Origin: SB15 sp964639245 | Lineage (GTDB): Bacteria; Chloroflexota; Anaerolineae; Aggregatilineales; J027 | Length of the DNA: 64,000 bases | Assembly: GCA_964639245.1 (NCBI GenBank) | Contig: CAZXCU010000005.1 | Coordinates: 268,952-332,951, forward strand | Direction: 5' to 3' | In this document: one piece after another, positions 26,678 to 34,779 of the stretch | Numbering within the stretch: the stretch's first letter is position 1 | How the letters are laid out: every line of letters starts with the position of its first letter | Notes under the pieces: model-generated | The model's input: only the letters and a program-made list of their open reading frames with translations | The model's database searches: none | What the model was told of the DNA's origin: nothing | Program-made: the position numbers and the translations under genes

Positions 26678-26819
26678 ATTTGCCCCACAAGCTACCAGTA
26701 AGCGTCATCAGCTATCATTACTATACAGCATTTGTCTAAAATTTGGTAATACTTTGTGTATTTTAGCGCCCTCTACGCAAATGTGACCAACTTTGCTATG
26801 GTTTTGAAAAGGAGCGTCC

Positions 26820-27620
26820 ATGACCTATCTGAATTTCTTGATTTTGTTCGTGATTTTGCCAGCCATCGGGCTGTATTTTTTGTTTCGTCACCATCTTAAT
26901 CGTCGATGGTGGCAGTGTATCGGAGCGCTGTGTGTGGTGGCGGTGGTTTGGACAACCCCTTGGGATAATTATCTTGTCGCAAGCGGTGTGTGGTGGTACG
27001 ACGAAGACCTTGTATTGAATATTATCATCGGGTATGTTCCCTTAGAGGAATACGCTTTTTTTGTATTACAAACCATCTTGACCAGTATTTTGTTCGCGGG
27101 TATTTTGGCCTATACCCCTGAACCCAAACAACCTTTTCGCGCATGGTCAATTTTTCCGTCTGTTGGGTTGGTGACGGCCCTTACGCTGCTGGTGCTGGCG
27201 ATGCTTCTAAGCGGCGAACAAAAATACAATTATCTAATTTTGGAGCTTGGCTGGCTGGCCTTACTGCCTTTTGCCACCCAATGGTTGTTTGGTTTGGACA
27301 TCATCGTGTATCGCTGGAAAGCATTTTTGCCCGCCGTACTGATTCCAACTTTATGGCTGACCGCGATGGACTCGATTGCCATTGGGGCGGGTACATGGTC
27401 TATTAGCGAGGAGCAGACGATAGGCATTCTATTGGGTGGGCGTGTACCCATTGAAGAAGGCATTTTTTTCCTGATTACCAATCTGCTCATTGTACAAGGC
27501 ATGACTCTGTTTTATATGCCAGAATCGTGGAAGCGGGCTGAGCATTTACGGCAACGGTGGCGGAATACCCCATTTCGCACATTAATTCTGGGTAAGAAAT
27601 TAAACAAATCCTTAGAATAG
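26820..27620 (+). CDS. Lycopene cyclase, fused CrtYc-CrtYd type
   Basis: 266 residues with about seven membrane segments. It carries the two conserved carotenoid-cyclase motifs PLEE (74-77) and PIEE (210-213), one in each half. Actinobacteria and archaea have these halves as separate or fused small proteins. It should form the rings of beta- or gamma-type carotenoids from lycopene. AAAAGGAG lies a few bases before the ATG. It is the first of three carotenoid genes and divergent from the CarH-like regulator. Whether one or both ends of lycopene are cyclised cannot be said. Confidence 0.88.
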   Translation: MTYLNFLILFVILPAIGLYFLFRHHLNRRWWQCIGALCVVAVVWTTPWDNYLVASGVWWYDEDLVLNIIIGYVPLEEYAFFVLQTILTSILFAGILAYTPEPKQPFRAWSIFPSVGLVTALTLLVLAMLLSGEQKYNYLILELGWLALLPFATQWLFGLDIIVYRWKAFLPAVLIPTLWLTAMDSIAIGAGTWSISEEQTIGILLGGRVPIEEGIFFLITNLLIVQGMTLFYMPESWKRAEHLRQRWRNTPFRTLILGKKLNKSLE

Positions 27621-27633
27621 CTTGTGCAAATAT

Positions 27634-27662
27634 TAGACAAAGTGATATACTCACTTTATATC
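27634..27662 (+). promoter_or_regulatory. Promoter with palindromic spacer ahead of crtI
   Basis: TAGACA (27634-27639), a 17-base spacer and TATATC (27657-27662). The spacer itself is nearly palindromic: AAAGTGA and TCACTTT around TATAC (27639-27657). This is a good place for a repressor such as the CarH-like protein encoded about 1 kb upstream. The regulatory assignment is inference. Confidence 0.6.
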
Positions 27663-27681
27663 AGCATACAGGTATTCAACA

Positions 27682-29163
27682 ATGACATCAGTGGTCATCA
27701 TTGGCGCGGGGATGGGCGGCTTGGCAACTGCCCTGCGCCTTGCACATCAGGGTTTTCAGGTCACGGTCTTAGAAAAACAACCCCGACCCGGCGGGCGTAG
27801 CAGTGTTTTGCAGGAAAACGGCTTTCGGATGGATATGGGCCCGACCATCCTTGTGATGAAAGAGGTTTTTGATGAACTCTATCAATCGCTTGGGCGGGAC
27901 ATTAACGAATGTTTGCACTTTACTCAGCTTGACCCAAATTACCGCGTTTATTTCCATGATGACACCTTTGTTGATTTGTTCAGCAACATGGCACAGCTTG
28001 CCAGCGAAGTTGAGAAAATTGAACCCGGTGCTGCCGAAAATTTATTCCGCTTCATCGGTTCAGCCGCCAAAAAATATCAACTGGGCATGGATTTTGTGGT
28101 TCGGAACTATGAAAACTTCACCGATTTAGCCAACCCAATTGCGGGTATCCGTTTGTTGCAAACCAACTCCCACCAGCGCCTGTATGATCAAGTGGGGTCG
28201 TTTTTCCAGAGCGACAAACTCCGCAAAGCCTTTTCCTTTCACTCGATGTTTTTGGGCTTGTCGCCGTTTGAATCGCTGGCAATGTACAGCCTCATTACCT
28301 ATGCTGACCTTGCGCTGGGAATGTGGTATCCGCGGGGGGGAATTTACAGCATCATTGAGGATATGCTGCGAATTGCGGCGGAAATGAACATTGAAATCCG
28401 CACCAATGCACCCGTTTCTAAAATCGAAATAGATTATGGCAAAGTGACGGGTGTTCGGCTGGAAAATGGCGAATTTATCAACGCCGATTTGGTCGTGTCC
28501 AATGCCGATTTGCCGTATACCTACAAAAATCTGGTGGACAGCCGCTACCGCAAACACTATCCCGATAAAAAGCTGGATAAGATGGACTATGCCTGTTCAG
28601 GATATTTGCTGTATTTAGGCATCAACAAAACCTATGACCATGTGCGGCATCAAGCCCTGTATTTCAGTGAAGATTACCGCGCCAACTTGGACTCCATTTT
28701 TGTGGACAAGGTGCTGCCGCAGGACATTTCATTCCATATGAATATCCCCACCGTCAGCGACCCTAGCCTTGCGCCACGCGGTCATAGTCTGGTGTATTTA
28801 CTTGCGCCGATGCCGAATTTATCTGCGAATGTGGATTGGGGCGCTGCCGCGCCGCGTGTCCGTGAACAACTTTTAGATAAACTGGAAACGGTTTTAGACC
28901 CCGACATTCGCCAGCATATTGTCTGGGAACGTGAATTTACCCCTGTAGATTTTGAGAAAAATTACAACGCGGTGTTAGGGACGGCCTTCGGGTCGCTCTC
29001 ACAGGGATTTTTCCAATCATCATATTTCCGTCCCCACAACCAAGCCTATGACATTGAAGGACTGTATTTTGTGGGGCAGGGTACCTATCCCGGCATTGGA
29101 ATGCCGATGGTGTTGTTGTCTGCACGTTTAGTCTCCGAGAGGATTGGTGAAGCATGGCTATAA
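27682..29163 (+). CDS. crtI: Phytoene desaturase CrtI
   Basis: 493 residues. The FAD-binding motif is VVIIGAGMGGLATALRLA with VLEKQPRPGGR following, and the C-terminal FAD contact is YFVGQGTYPGIGMPMVLLS. This matches CrtI-type desaturases that convert phytoene to lycopene (or neurosporene). Its length is typical. It overlaps crtB by 10 bases, so the two are co-translated. The lycopene cyclase lies upstream. The number of desaturation steps cannot be read from sequence. Confidence 0.93.
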   Translation: MTSVVIIGAGMGGLATALRLAHQGFQVTVLEKQPRPGGRSSVLQENGFRMDMGPTILVMKEVFDELYQSLGRDINECLHFTQLDPNYRVYFHDDTFVDLFSNMAQLASEVEKIEPGAAENLFRFIGSAAKKYQLGMDFVVRNYENFTDLANPIAGIRLLQTNSHQRLYDQVGSFFQSDKLRKAFSFHSMFLGLSPFESLAMYSLITYADLALGMWYPRGGIYSIIEDMLRIAAEMNIEIRTNAPVSKIEIDYGKVTGVRLENGEFINADLVVSNADLPYTYKNLVDSRYRKHYPDKKLDKMDYACSGYLLYLGINKTYDHVRHQALYFSEDYRANLDSIFVDKVLPQDISFHMNIPTVSDPSLAPRGHSLVYLLAPMPNLSANVDWGAAAPRVREQLLDKLETVLDPDIRQHIVWEREFTPVDFEKNYNAVLGTAFGSLSQGFFQSSYFRPHNQAYDIEGLYFVGQGTYPGIGMPMVLLSARLVSERIGEAWL

Positions 29164-30062
29164 GAGAACACAGTAGCACATTTCCTTTAGTCTTAAATCT
29201 ACAACATGACCTTGCCGCCGATTATGCTGTTTGCCGGGAGATTATGCAGGCCGCGAGCAAAAATTACACCTTTGCGAGTATGTTTTTGCCTGTTGAAAAA
29301 CGTCCGCATGTTGAAGCCCTGTACGCCGTGATGCGTGTCGGTGATGACCGTGTAGATGTCGCCCATACAGGTTTTTCTTCGCCTTTGGAAGCCATCAAAG
29401 ATTGGGAATCGAGTTATTGGCGAGCCTTTGAAACTGGCGAGAGCGATGAACCGGTGCTGCGGGCTTATCTTGATACCTGTCAAAAATTTGATATTTCGCC
29501 CGATTTACTTGCCCCCTATTTCCGCGCCATGATGGAAGACCTCACCTTAACACGCTTCCAAACTTATGATGATCTTGTGCATTATATGGAAGGTAGCGCC
29601 ATGACCGTCGGACGGGTGATGGTGCATATTTTAGGCACAAAATCGCGTCGTGTACGGGATGCCTTTCCTTCGGCAGATGCGCTTTCGATTGCCATGCAGT
29701 TGAGCAATTTCTGGCGGGACATCGGGCAAGATTGGGGCATTGGGCGGGTGTACATCCCCCAAGAAGATTTGCAGCAGTTTGGGTATTCTGAAGCAGAAAT
29801 TGCCGCCGGAGTCATTAACCAGCATTTAATTGACCTGCTGGAATTTCAAATTGCCCGTACCGAAACGTACTACCAGCAGGCACGGGAAGGCATCCAAATT
29901 CTGGCTTCCGGTCAATGGGGGGTGATGTGCGGATTAGAAATTTACCGCGCAATTCTCATGGGAATCCGCCGCAATCAGTATGATGTTTTTACCCATCGGG
30001 CTGGCACGACCACCTTACAAAAGTTATCGCTGGTTGCCCGGGCGCGCTGGGAAACCTTGTAA
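29154..30062 (+). CDS. crtB: Phytoene synthase CrtB
   Basis: 302 residues. It has both Asp-rich prenyl-diphosphate motifs: DDRVD near residue 65, and LSNFWRDIGQD followed by GRVYIP near residue 185. It joins two geranylgeranyl diphosphates to phytoene, the first committed step for the carotenoids. A squalene-synthase-like (HpnC/HpnD) activity is less likely given the crtI overlap. The start ATG 29154 lies inside the end of crtI. Confidence 0.93.
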   Translation: MAIREHSSTFPLVLNLQHDLAADYAVCREIMQAASKNYTFASMFLPVEKRPHVEALYAVMRVGDDRVDVAHTGFSSPLEAIKDWESSYWRAFETGESDEPVLRAYLDTCQKFDISPDLLAPYFRAMMEDLTLTRFQTYDDLVHYMEGSAMTVGRVMVHILGTKSRRVRDAFPSADALSIAMQLSNFWRDIGQDWGIGRVYIPQEDLQQFGYSEAEIAAGVINQHLIDLLEFQIARTETYYQQAREGIQILASGQWGVMCGLEIYRAILMGIRRNQYDVFTHRAGTTTLQKLSLVARARWETL

Positions 30063-30175
30063 AGTTTGGCAGAATTTATTCGCTCAATTTCGGTAACTTA
30101 ACCAACCTTTGCGTTCTACTTAATAGTTATCCCCTATGATGAGTTTAACAGTCCAATGAGTAGGGGATTGAAAAT

Positions 30176-30472
30176 TTGGTCTTTAGCTTACCTGTCCTAA
30201 CCGCAAAATACATCCTCGATGGATGGGATGTCATTGAAGAAACCGACACGGTAGTCACATTGAAAAAAACGGTACGTTTCAAGCGGCGTTTACTTGCCTT
30301 CACGCTGCTCTCTCTGTGGGTCAGTCTCGTGATTGTTTGGTGGCTCGGTTTGGTAACATTAATTGGTTCGCTAATTTTGTTGCGGCGCTGGTGGCGACAG
30401 GAATCCCGTCAGCGTGTCCAGTTAATTGTTCAAGCGGATGGCAGCGTGGATAGGCTTGAACTTTTCGCCTGA
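30176..30472 (+). CDS. Small membrane protein, function unknown
   Basis: 98 residues with a central hydrophobic hairpin (about 38-70). It starts at TTG 30176, about 9 bases after AGGGG. The basic residues before and after the hydrophobic part suggest both ends are in the cytoplasm. Nothing identifies its role. The short C-terminal segment VQLIVQADGSVDRLELF looks like a small beta hairpin. Confidence 0.55.
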   Translation: MVFSLPVLTAKYILDGWDVIEETDTVVTLKKTVRFKRRLLAFTLLSLWVSLVIVWWLGLVTLIGSLILLRRWWRQESRQRVQLIVQADGSVDRLELFA

Positions 30473-30517
30473 ACCGCGTATTGTTAAGAGCAGTCGCTTC
30501 ATAAATGGAGTACGCAA

Positions 30518-31591
30518 GTGCGCCGATTTGGGCTGCTCATCGGGTTGATGTGGTTCATCGCAGCGTGCGGGGCGGATGCTGCGCCGCAAGTTGTCGTGAT
30601 TCCTTCAGCGACAGCCTCGGCAACACAAACCACCCGCACCCCCACCCTATTACCCACCGTGGTGATTCCGCCGACCATTACCCTTGCTCCTACCAACACG
30701 CGGATTCCCCCCTCAGCAGGGGGCGCAACCCCCACCAGCCCCTTAAAACCGACCTTTACACCGGCCCCCGCAACGGAAACCGCTACCCGCCTGCCGACCC
30801 AGATTGGCTTGGAAATTGAATATTTTATCACCAACACCAGCGATCCCGCCTCCAGCGAAACTTTAACCCTGTTCTGGCGTATTAATGGAGCAGAAGAAGG
30901 GCGCATTTTCCGCCTAGATGCAGAAGATGAACGGATTCAGGTCTGGGATGTTCCCGCCGAAGGGCGTTTGACCGTCAGCACCCGTTCAGAAGAAACACCG
31001 GGCGAAGTGGCCCGTTTTTTGCTGCAAGCCGAAGTCAACGACAGTATAGCGGAGGAAATTTTAGAAATTCCGTTGGGGTGTCCGTTCTTCTGGTTTTTTG
31101 CGCCTGCACCGACTTTTTGCCCCGCTGCCCCGCCGCTTCCGACCTTTCAAGTTGAACAGCGTTTTGAGGCAGGCCTTATGATCTGGGTGGAAAGCCGCGA
31201 TGAAATTTACGTGATGTTTAACGATGGGACGTTGCCTGCGTGGATAACCATGCCGGATAATTTTCAGGAAGGGGATGCCGAACTGGATGAATCACTTGTT
31301 CCACCGCCTGACCGATTGCAACCCCGACGCGGTTTTGGCTTGGTCTGGCGTGAGACTCCTGAGGTGCAGCAACGTTTGGGGTGGGCGCTTGCTCCCGAAT
31401 TTGGCTATGATGGTATGATACAAGCATCTGGCGTGGAAGAAACCGAAACGATTACCCTGCGCTTGCTAGATGGTGGTATCCTAACCCTTGAGCCGGCGGG
31501 AGAAGGATGGGCGATTTTGCCACCAAGCGCGGTTGGGACACCTCCCCCTGAATTACTGAGCCAAACGCCAACCCTAGAAAGCACACCCTAA
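30518..31591 (+). CDS. Lipoprotein with Thr/Pro stalk, function unknown
   Basis: 357 residues starting at GTG 30518 with GGAG 7 bases upstream. The signal peptide ends in IAAC (Cys at about 17). A TP-rich stalk runs to about residue 95. The soluble part contains a beta-rich domain (IEYFITNTSDPASSETLTLF) and a second domain with paired cysteines (GCPFFWF, FCPAAPP). The segment from about 210 on resembles a domain seen in other Chloroflexota surface lipoproteins, but I cannot name it. It lies 10 bases before the site-2 protease gene. Confidence 0.75.
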   Translation: MRRFGLLIGLMWFIAACGADAAPQVVVIPSATASATQTTRTPTLLPTVVIPPTITLAPTNTRIPPSAGGATPTSPLKPTFTPAPATETATRLPTQIGLEIEYFITNTSDPASSETLTLFWRINGAEEGRIFRLDAEDERIQVWDVPAEGRLTVSTRSEETPGEVARFLLQAEVNDSIAEEILEIPLGCPFFWFFAPAPTFCPAAPPLPTFQVEQRFEAGLMIWVESRDEIYVMFNDGTLPAWITMPDNFQEGDAELDESLVPPPDRLQPRRGFGLVWRETPEVQQRLGWALAPEFGYDGMIQASGVEETETITLRLLDGGILTLEPAGEGWAILPPSAVGTPPPELLSQTPTLESTP

Positions 31592-31601
31592 AGGGACAAC
31601 C

Positions 31602-32792
31602 ATGTTTGACGAACAAACAACGCAGAGCGCGGATTATCAAGCGCCGAAAATTGCTGCCCCCGTTTTTAACACTACCCAGCAAAAACTCGATGAGGCAGTC
31701 TCCACCGTTTTAAATGTTCAGCAGCGTGCCTATAACTTGGTGGAACCCACGCTTGCCCGCTTTTTAGGCGAACTGCGTATGGACAGCGCCGAAGCCTTTG
31801 AGGTGCTGGATAAACAAATCGAAAGTCTAGGGTTGCACGCCCATTTTTCAATTGATGAAGCCAGCAAACTTCATCGAATTGATATTTTTCGGGGGCGTTT
31901 TTCTCCGCCGCCGCGTCCGATTTGGCCGAATGTTGTCCTGCTGATTTTGACCATTTTCAGCACCATGTCTGTTGGGGCGCTGCTAGATGATGTTCCTTAT
32001 GAAGAAATTTTTGGCATCAAAATTTTACAGGGCTGGCCTTACGCGCTCAGTGTGATGCTCATTCTTGGCGCACATGAACTCGGACACTATTTTGCGGCAC
32101 GGCATCATAAAGTCAGTGTTACCCTACCCTATTTTCTTCCCTTTCCGCCCTTGCTTGGCTTTGGGTTTGGCACGTTCGGTGCATTTATTCAACTGCGTGA
32201 ACCGATGCGAAACCGCAAACAGCTTTTCGATGTGGGGGTTGCCGGGCCATTGGCAGGGCTGATTTTTGCCGTCCCCATTTTGATTATGGGCATCGCTACC
32301 GCCGAAATCAATCAACTTCCTACCCGCGAAGAGTGTGCTGAAGGGGGGGCATGTGAATATTTGCTCGAAGGCAACTCGGTGCTTTACGCGGTTGCAAAAT
32401 ATGTTATTCATGGGCAATGGCTGCCCAATGATGTTGAGGACATGACCATTAATCAGCTTTCCTTTGCTGGGTGGACAGGTTTGTTTGTGACCGGACTCAA
32501 TTTGCTGCCCGTCGGACAATTAGATGGGGGACATATTCTCTATACACTCATTGGCAACACAGCTAAACGGTTGTACTACCCCGCCATGATTTTGATGGTA
32601 CTGTTGGCTTTAAATAATTCGAGTTGGGTGTTATGGGTGTTGCTGTTGTTCTTTTTTGGGCGGGTTCATGCTGTTCCGATGGATGACATCACGCCACTTG
32701 ATAGCAGGCGACGAATGCTCGGTATTTTTGCGCTGGCAATTTTTTTCCTGATTTTCACCCCCAGTCCCTTTACCTTCATCTCCCTCAGGTAG
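31602..32792 (+). CDS. Site-2-type intramembrane zinc metalloprotease (M50 family)
   Basis: 396 residues with several membrane segments. The zinc motif HELGH is at 158-162 and the second motif NLLPVGQLDGGH has D308. A cytoplasmic-looking N-terminal region of about 100 residues precedes the membrane part. The order and the GFGFGTFGAFI segment fit the EGY-like group of S2P proteases rather than RseP, since no PDZ domain is seen. It should cut transmembrane substrates such as anti-sigma factors or lipid-linked proteins. Substrates are unknown. It is followed by a lytic transglycosylase 3 bases later. Confidence 0.88.
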   Translation: MFDEQTTQSADYQAPKIAAPVFNTTQQKLDEAVSTVLNVQQRAYNLVEPTLARFLGELRMDSAEAFEVLDKQIESLGLHAHFSIDEASKLHRIDIFRGRFSPPPRPIWPNVVLLILTIFSTMSVGALLDDVPYEEIFGIKILQGWPYALSVMLILGAHELGHYFAARHHKVSVTLPYFLPFPPLLGFGFGTFGAFIQLREPMRNRKQLFDVGVAGPLAGLIFAVPILIMGIATAEINQLPTREECAEGGACEYLLEGNSVLYAVAKYVIHGQWLPNDVEDMTINQLSFAGWTGLFVTGLNLLPVGQLDGGHILYTLIGNTAKRLYYPAMILMVLLALNNSSWVLWVLLLFFFGRVHAVPMDDITPLDSRRRMLGIFALAIFFLIFTPSPFTFISLR

Positions 32793-32795
32793 ACT

Positions 32796-33524
32796 ATGGC
32801 AAAGAAAAAATCAGCCGCACCAAGTGTCCGCAGTACCAAAGAAAAGGCCAAAGAAAGCCTCAATCTCAATTCTATCCTGATGCGTCTAGCAGGCGGGTTG
32901 GCGGTGCTGCTCATCCTTGCGATTGTTACCCGCCCTGAAGTCTGGAACTGGCTTTCGGAGCGTTCTCCGATGAGCGCCCCCGATACCCACGGCGGGATTG
33001 TCAATGGGGAGGCCGAACTTTCCCCGATTTACACCTCCCAAGTTTTGTATTGGGGAGATGATATTTTGCGCTGGTCACGCGAACGCAATTTGAATCCCAA
33101 CCTTGTAGCGACCATCATGCAAATTGAGTCGTGTGGCGATCCGTATGTCAGTTCCAATGCGGGGGCGCAAGGGTTGTTTCAGGTGATGCCCTTCCACTTT
33201 GCCAATGGCGAAAACCAGATTGACCCCGAAACCAATGCTCAGCGTGGGTTGAATCATTTAATAGACTGTCTGAACTGGACAAATTATGATGTCGGCGTGA
33301 CGTTTGCCTGTTACAACGGCGGCCCCAGTGTAATTGGCTTGCCGCAAAGCCAATGGTATGAAGAATCGCGCTACTATTTTCGCTGGGGAACCGGCATTTA
33401 TAATGATGCCCTTGAAGGCTTAGAAGACAGTCCCGCCGTGGAAGAATGGCTCAACGCGGGGGGAAATATTCTCTGCGGGCAGGCGGGTCAGACTCAAGCG
33501 CTGTTGCAGCCGAATAACAACTAG
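32796..33524 (+). CDS. Membrane-anchored lytic transglycosylase (SLT domain)
   Basis: 242 residues. A basic start and one membrane segment (about 27-45) precede an SLT domain. The catalytic Glu is E111 in IMQIESCGDP, followed by AGAQGLFQVMP and the CYNGG motif. It would cleave peptidoglycan glycan strands from the outer face of the membrane, for remodelling or insertion of structures. Its stop overlaps the stop of yihY by 4 bases. Co-translation with the S2P-type protease suggests an envelope-maintenance pair. Confidence 0.88.
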   Translation: MAKKKSAAPSVRSTKEKAKESLNLNSILMRLAGGLAVLLILAIVTRPEVWNWLSERSPMSAPDTHGGIVNGEAELSPIYTSQVLYWGDDILRWSRERNLNPNLVATIMQIESCGDPYVSSNAGAQGLFQVMPFHFANGENQIDPETNAQRGLNHLIDCLNWTNYDVGVTFACYNGGPSVIGLPQSQWYEESRYYFRWGTGIYNDALEGLEDSPAVEEWLNAGGNILCGQAGQTQALLQPNNN

Positions 33525-34498
33525 CTGATCTGTTCGGTGGGTTCAGGCAGCGCCAACATCCGATCATAATAATCTTGGGCAAACTCGTGGGCTTCGGCGC
33601 GTCCTTGTTTGCGCTGTTCCAGATAATCTGCCAGCGAAACACAAAATTCCGCGAAAAAGAGCAAAATTGCCGATGTGTAGTACGCCCACAGCATAAAAAT
33701 AATGACGGTGGTGATGGAGCCATAAACCAAACTCAGATTTGCCAATGCTTCCAGATAATAACCAAAAACCCGCTTGGCAAGTTCCCATGCCACCCCCCCC
33801 AGCAGCGCCGCAGGCCAGATGGCATCCCACCCCACATGCTTACGTGGCACCCAGCGATAGAGCATGGCGAAAATCCCCATGCTAAACCCGAATGGTACAA
33901 AAATCCCGATGATTGACAGCCATAAATTGCCCTGATTTAAAAAGACCAAATCTAAAAAGCTAAATAACATACCTGTAACAATGTTGGCAATCAACAAAAC
34001 CCCCAGCGCAATCACCATCAAAACCCCATTGATGCGGCGCTGCCACCAAGGGCGCTGGGAGGTATCGCGGAAGGTACGGCTGAGGGCGGCTTCCAAGTTA
34101 GAAAATAATCCCAAAGATGACCATGCCAGCGATACAAACGCCACGAGACTCGCTGAGCTACCTTCTTCGACAAAGCGCTTGATGGTCAAATTAATTTCGG
34201 TGGCGGTGGGGCCGGGCAAAAAAAGACGCAAAAAATCTTCGATCTGATCACCGGCTGTCACCGGGCCTAAAATCCAGCCAATCGCCGCAATCAGCAGCAG
34301 CAGCAGGGGGAATAATGAAAACAAGGTGTAATAAGACAGCGCGGCAGCTTCACGCGGCCCGCCATATTTCATAAAATTATCGCCTGCCCGATAGACCAAC
34401 CCGGCAAAGCCAAAAGTGGCATCATTAACTTGATGGTATACCCGCAGGACACGGCTTTTGAAGGCATTGTAGCGTTCAAGCAGTCTAAAGTTTCTCAT
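33521..34498 (-). CDS. YihY/BrkB-family inner-membrane protein
   Basis: 325 residues with six membrane segments. It has the family hallmarks YGGPREAAALSYYTLFSLFPLLLLL, written here in part as AAALSYYTLFSLFPLL, and GSITTVIIFMLWAYYTSAILLFFAE, in part LWAYYTSAILLFFAE. The role of YihY is not settled; the old RNase BN name is a misassignment. I start at ATG 34498. A longer frame up to 34678 would run antisense through the tRNA-Cys gene and is rejected. Confidence 0.88.
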   Translation of the reverse strand: MRNFRLLERYNAFKSRVLRVYHQVNDATFGFAGLVYRAGDNFMKYGGPREAAALSYYTLFSLFPLLLLLIAAIGWILGPVTAGDQIEDFLRLFLPGPTATEINLTIKRFVEEGSSASLVAFVSLAWSSLGLFSNLEAALSRTFRDTSQRPWWQRRINGVLMVIALGVLLIANIVTGMLFSFLDLVFLNQGNLWLSIIGIFVPFGFSMGIFAMLYRWVPRKHVGWDAIWPAALLGGVAWELAKRVFGYYLEALANLSLVYGSITTVIIFMLWAYYTSAILLFFAEFCVSLADYLEQRKQGRAEAHEFAQDYYDRMLALPEPTEQIS

Positions 34499-34534
34499 GT
34501 CCCTAACTCTAGCATAAAATTTCGTTTTTTCACC

Positions 34535-34563
34535 TAGACAACCCTCTCGCTTATTGCTATGAT
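34535..34563 (+). promoter_or_regulatory. Promoter of tRNA-Cys
   Basis: TAGACA (34535-34540), 17-base spacer, TATGAT (34558-34563). The predicted start is about six bases before the mature tRNA. Confidence 0.8.
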
Positions 34564-34575
34564 GAAGACACGTTC

Positions 34576-34646
34576 GGCGACGTGGCCAAGTGGTAAGGCA
34601 AGGCTCTGCAAAAGCTTCATCGTGGGTTCGATTCCCACCGTCGCCT
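34576..34646 (+). tRNA. tRNA-Cys (GCA)
   Basis: 71 bases with a perfect acceptor stem (GGCGACG with CGTCGCC), D arm GGCC...GGC with loop AAGTGGTAA, anticodon loop CTGCAAA giving GCA, and T arm GTGGG-TTCGATT-CCCAC. CCA is not encoded. The anticodon stem contains one G-T pair. Confidence 0.96.
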
Positions 34647-34670
34647 CTACCAGCAGATGGATGAGTGTGC

Positions 34671-34697
34671 GCCCACAAAAACGCTCTGTGGGCTTTT
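34671..34697 (+). terminator. Terminator of tRNA-Cys
   Basis: GCCCACA (34671-34677) pairs with TGTGGGC (34687-34693), followed by TTTTGTGTTT. Confidence 0.85.
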
Positions 34698-34779
34698 GTG
34701 TTTCTGTTGAAAATTCAATCGGCGGTGTTCCCCGACATGCGAACACATCACAACCGAATAGTTAGACCAAAGGACTCGT

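Noticed and set aside
34499..34678. 60 extra codons at the N-terminus of yihY
   Set aside because: This stretch runs antisense to the tRNA-Cys gene and its promoter. The family alignment begins near ATG 34498.
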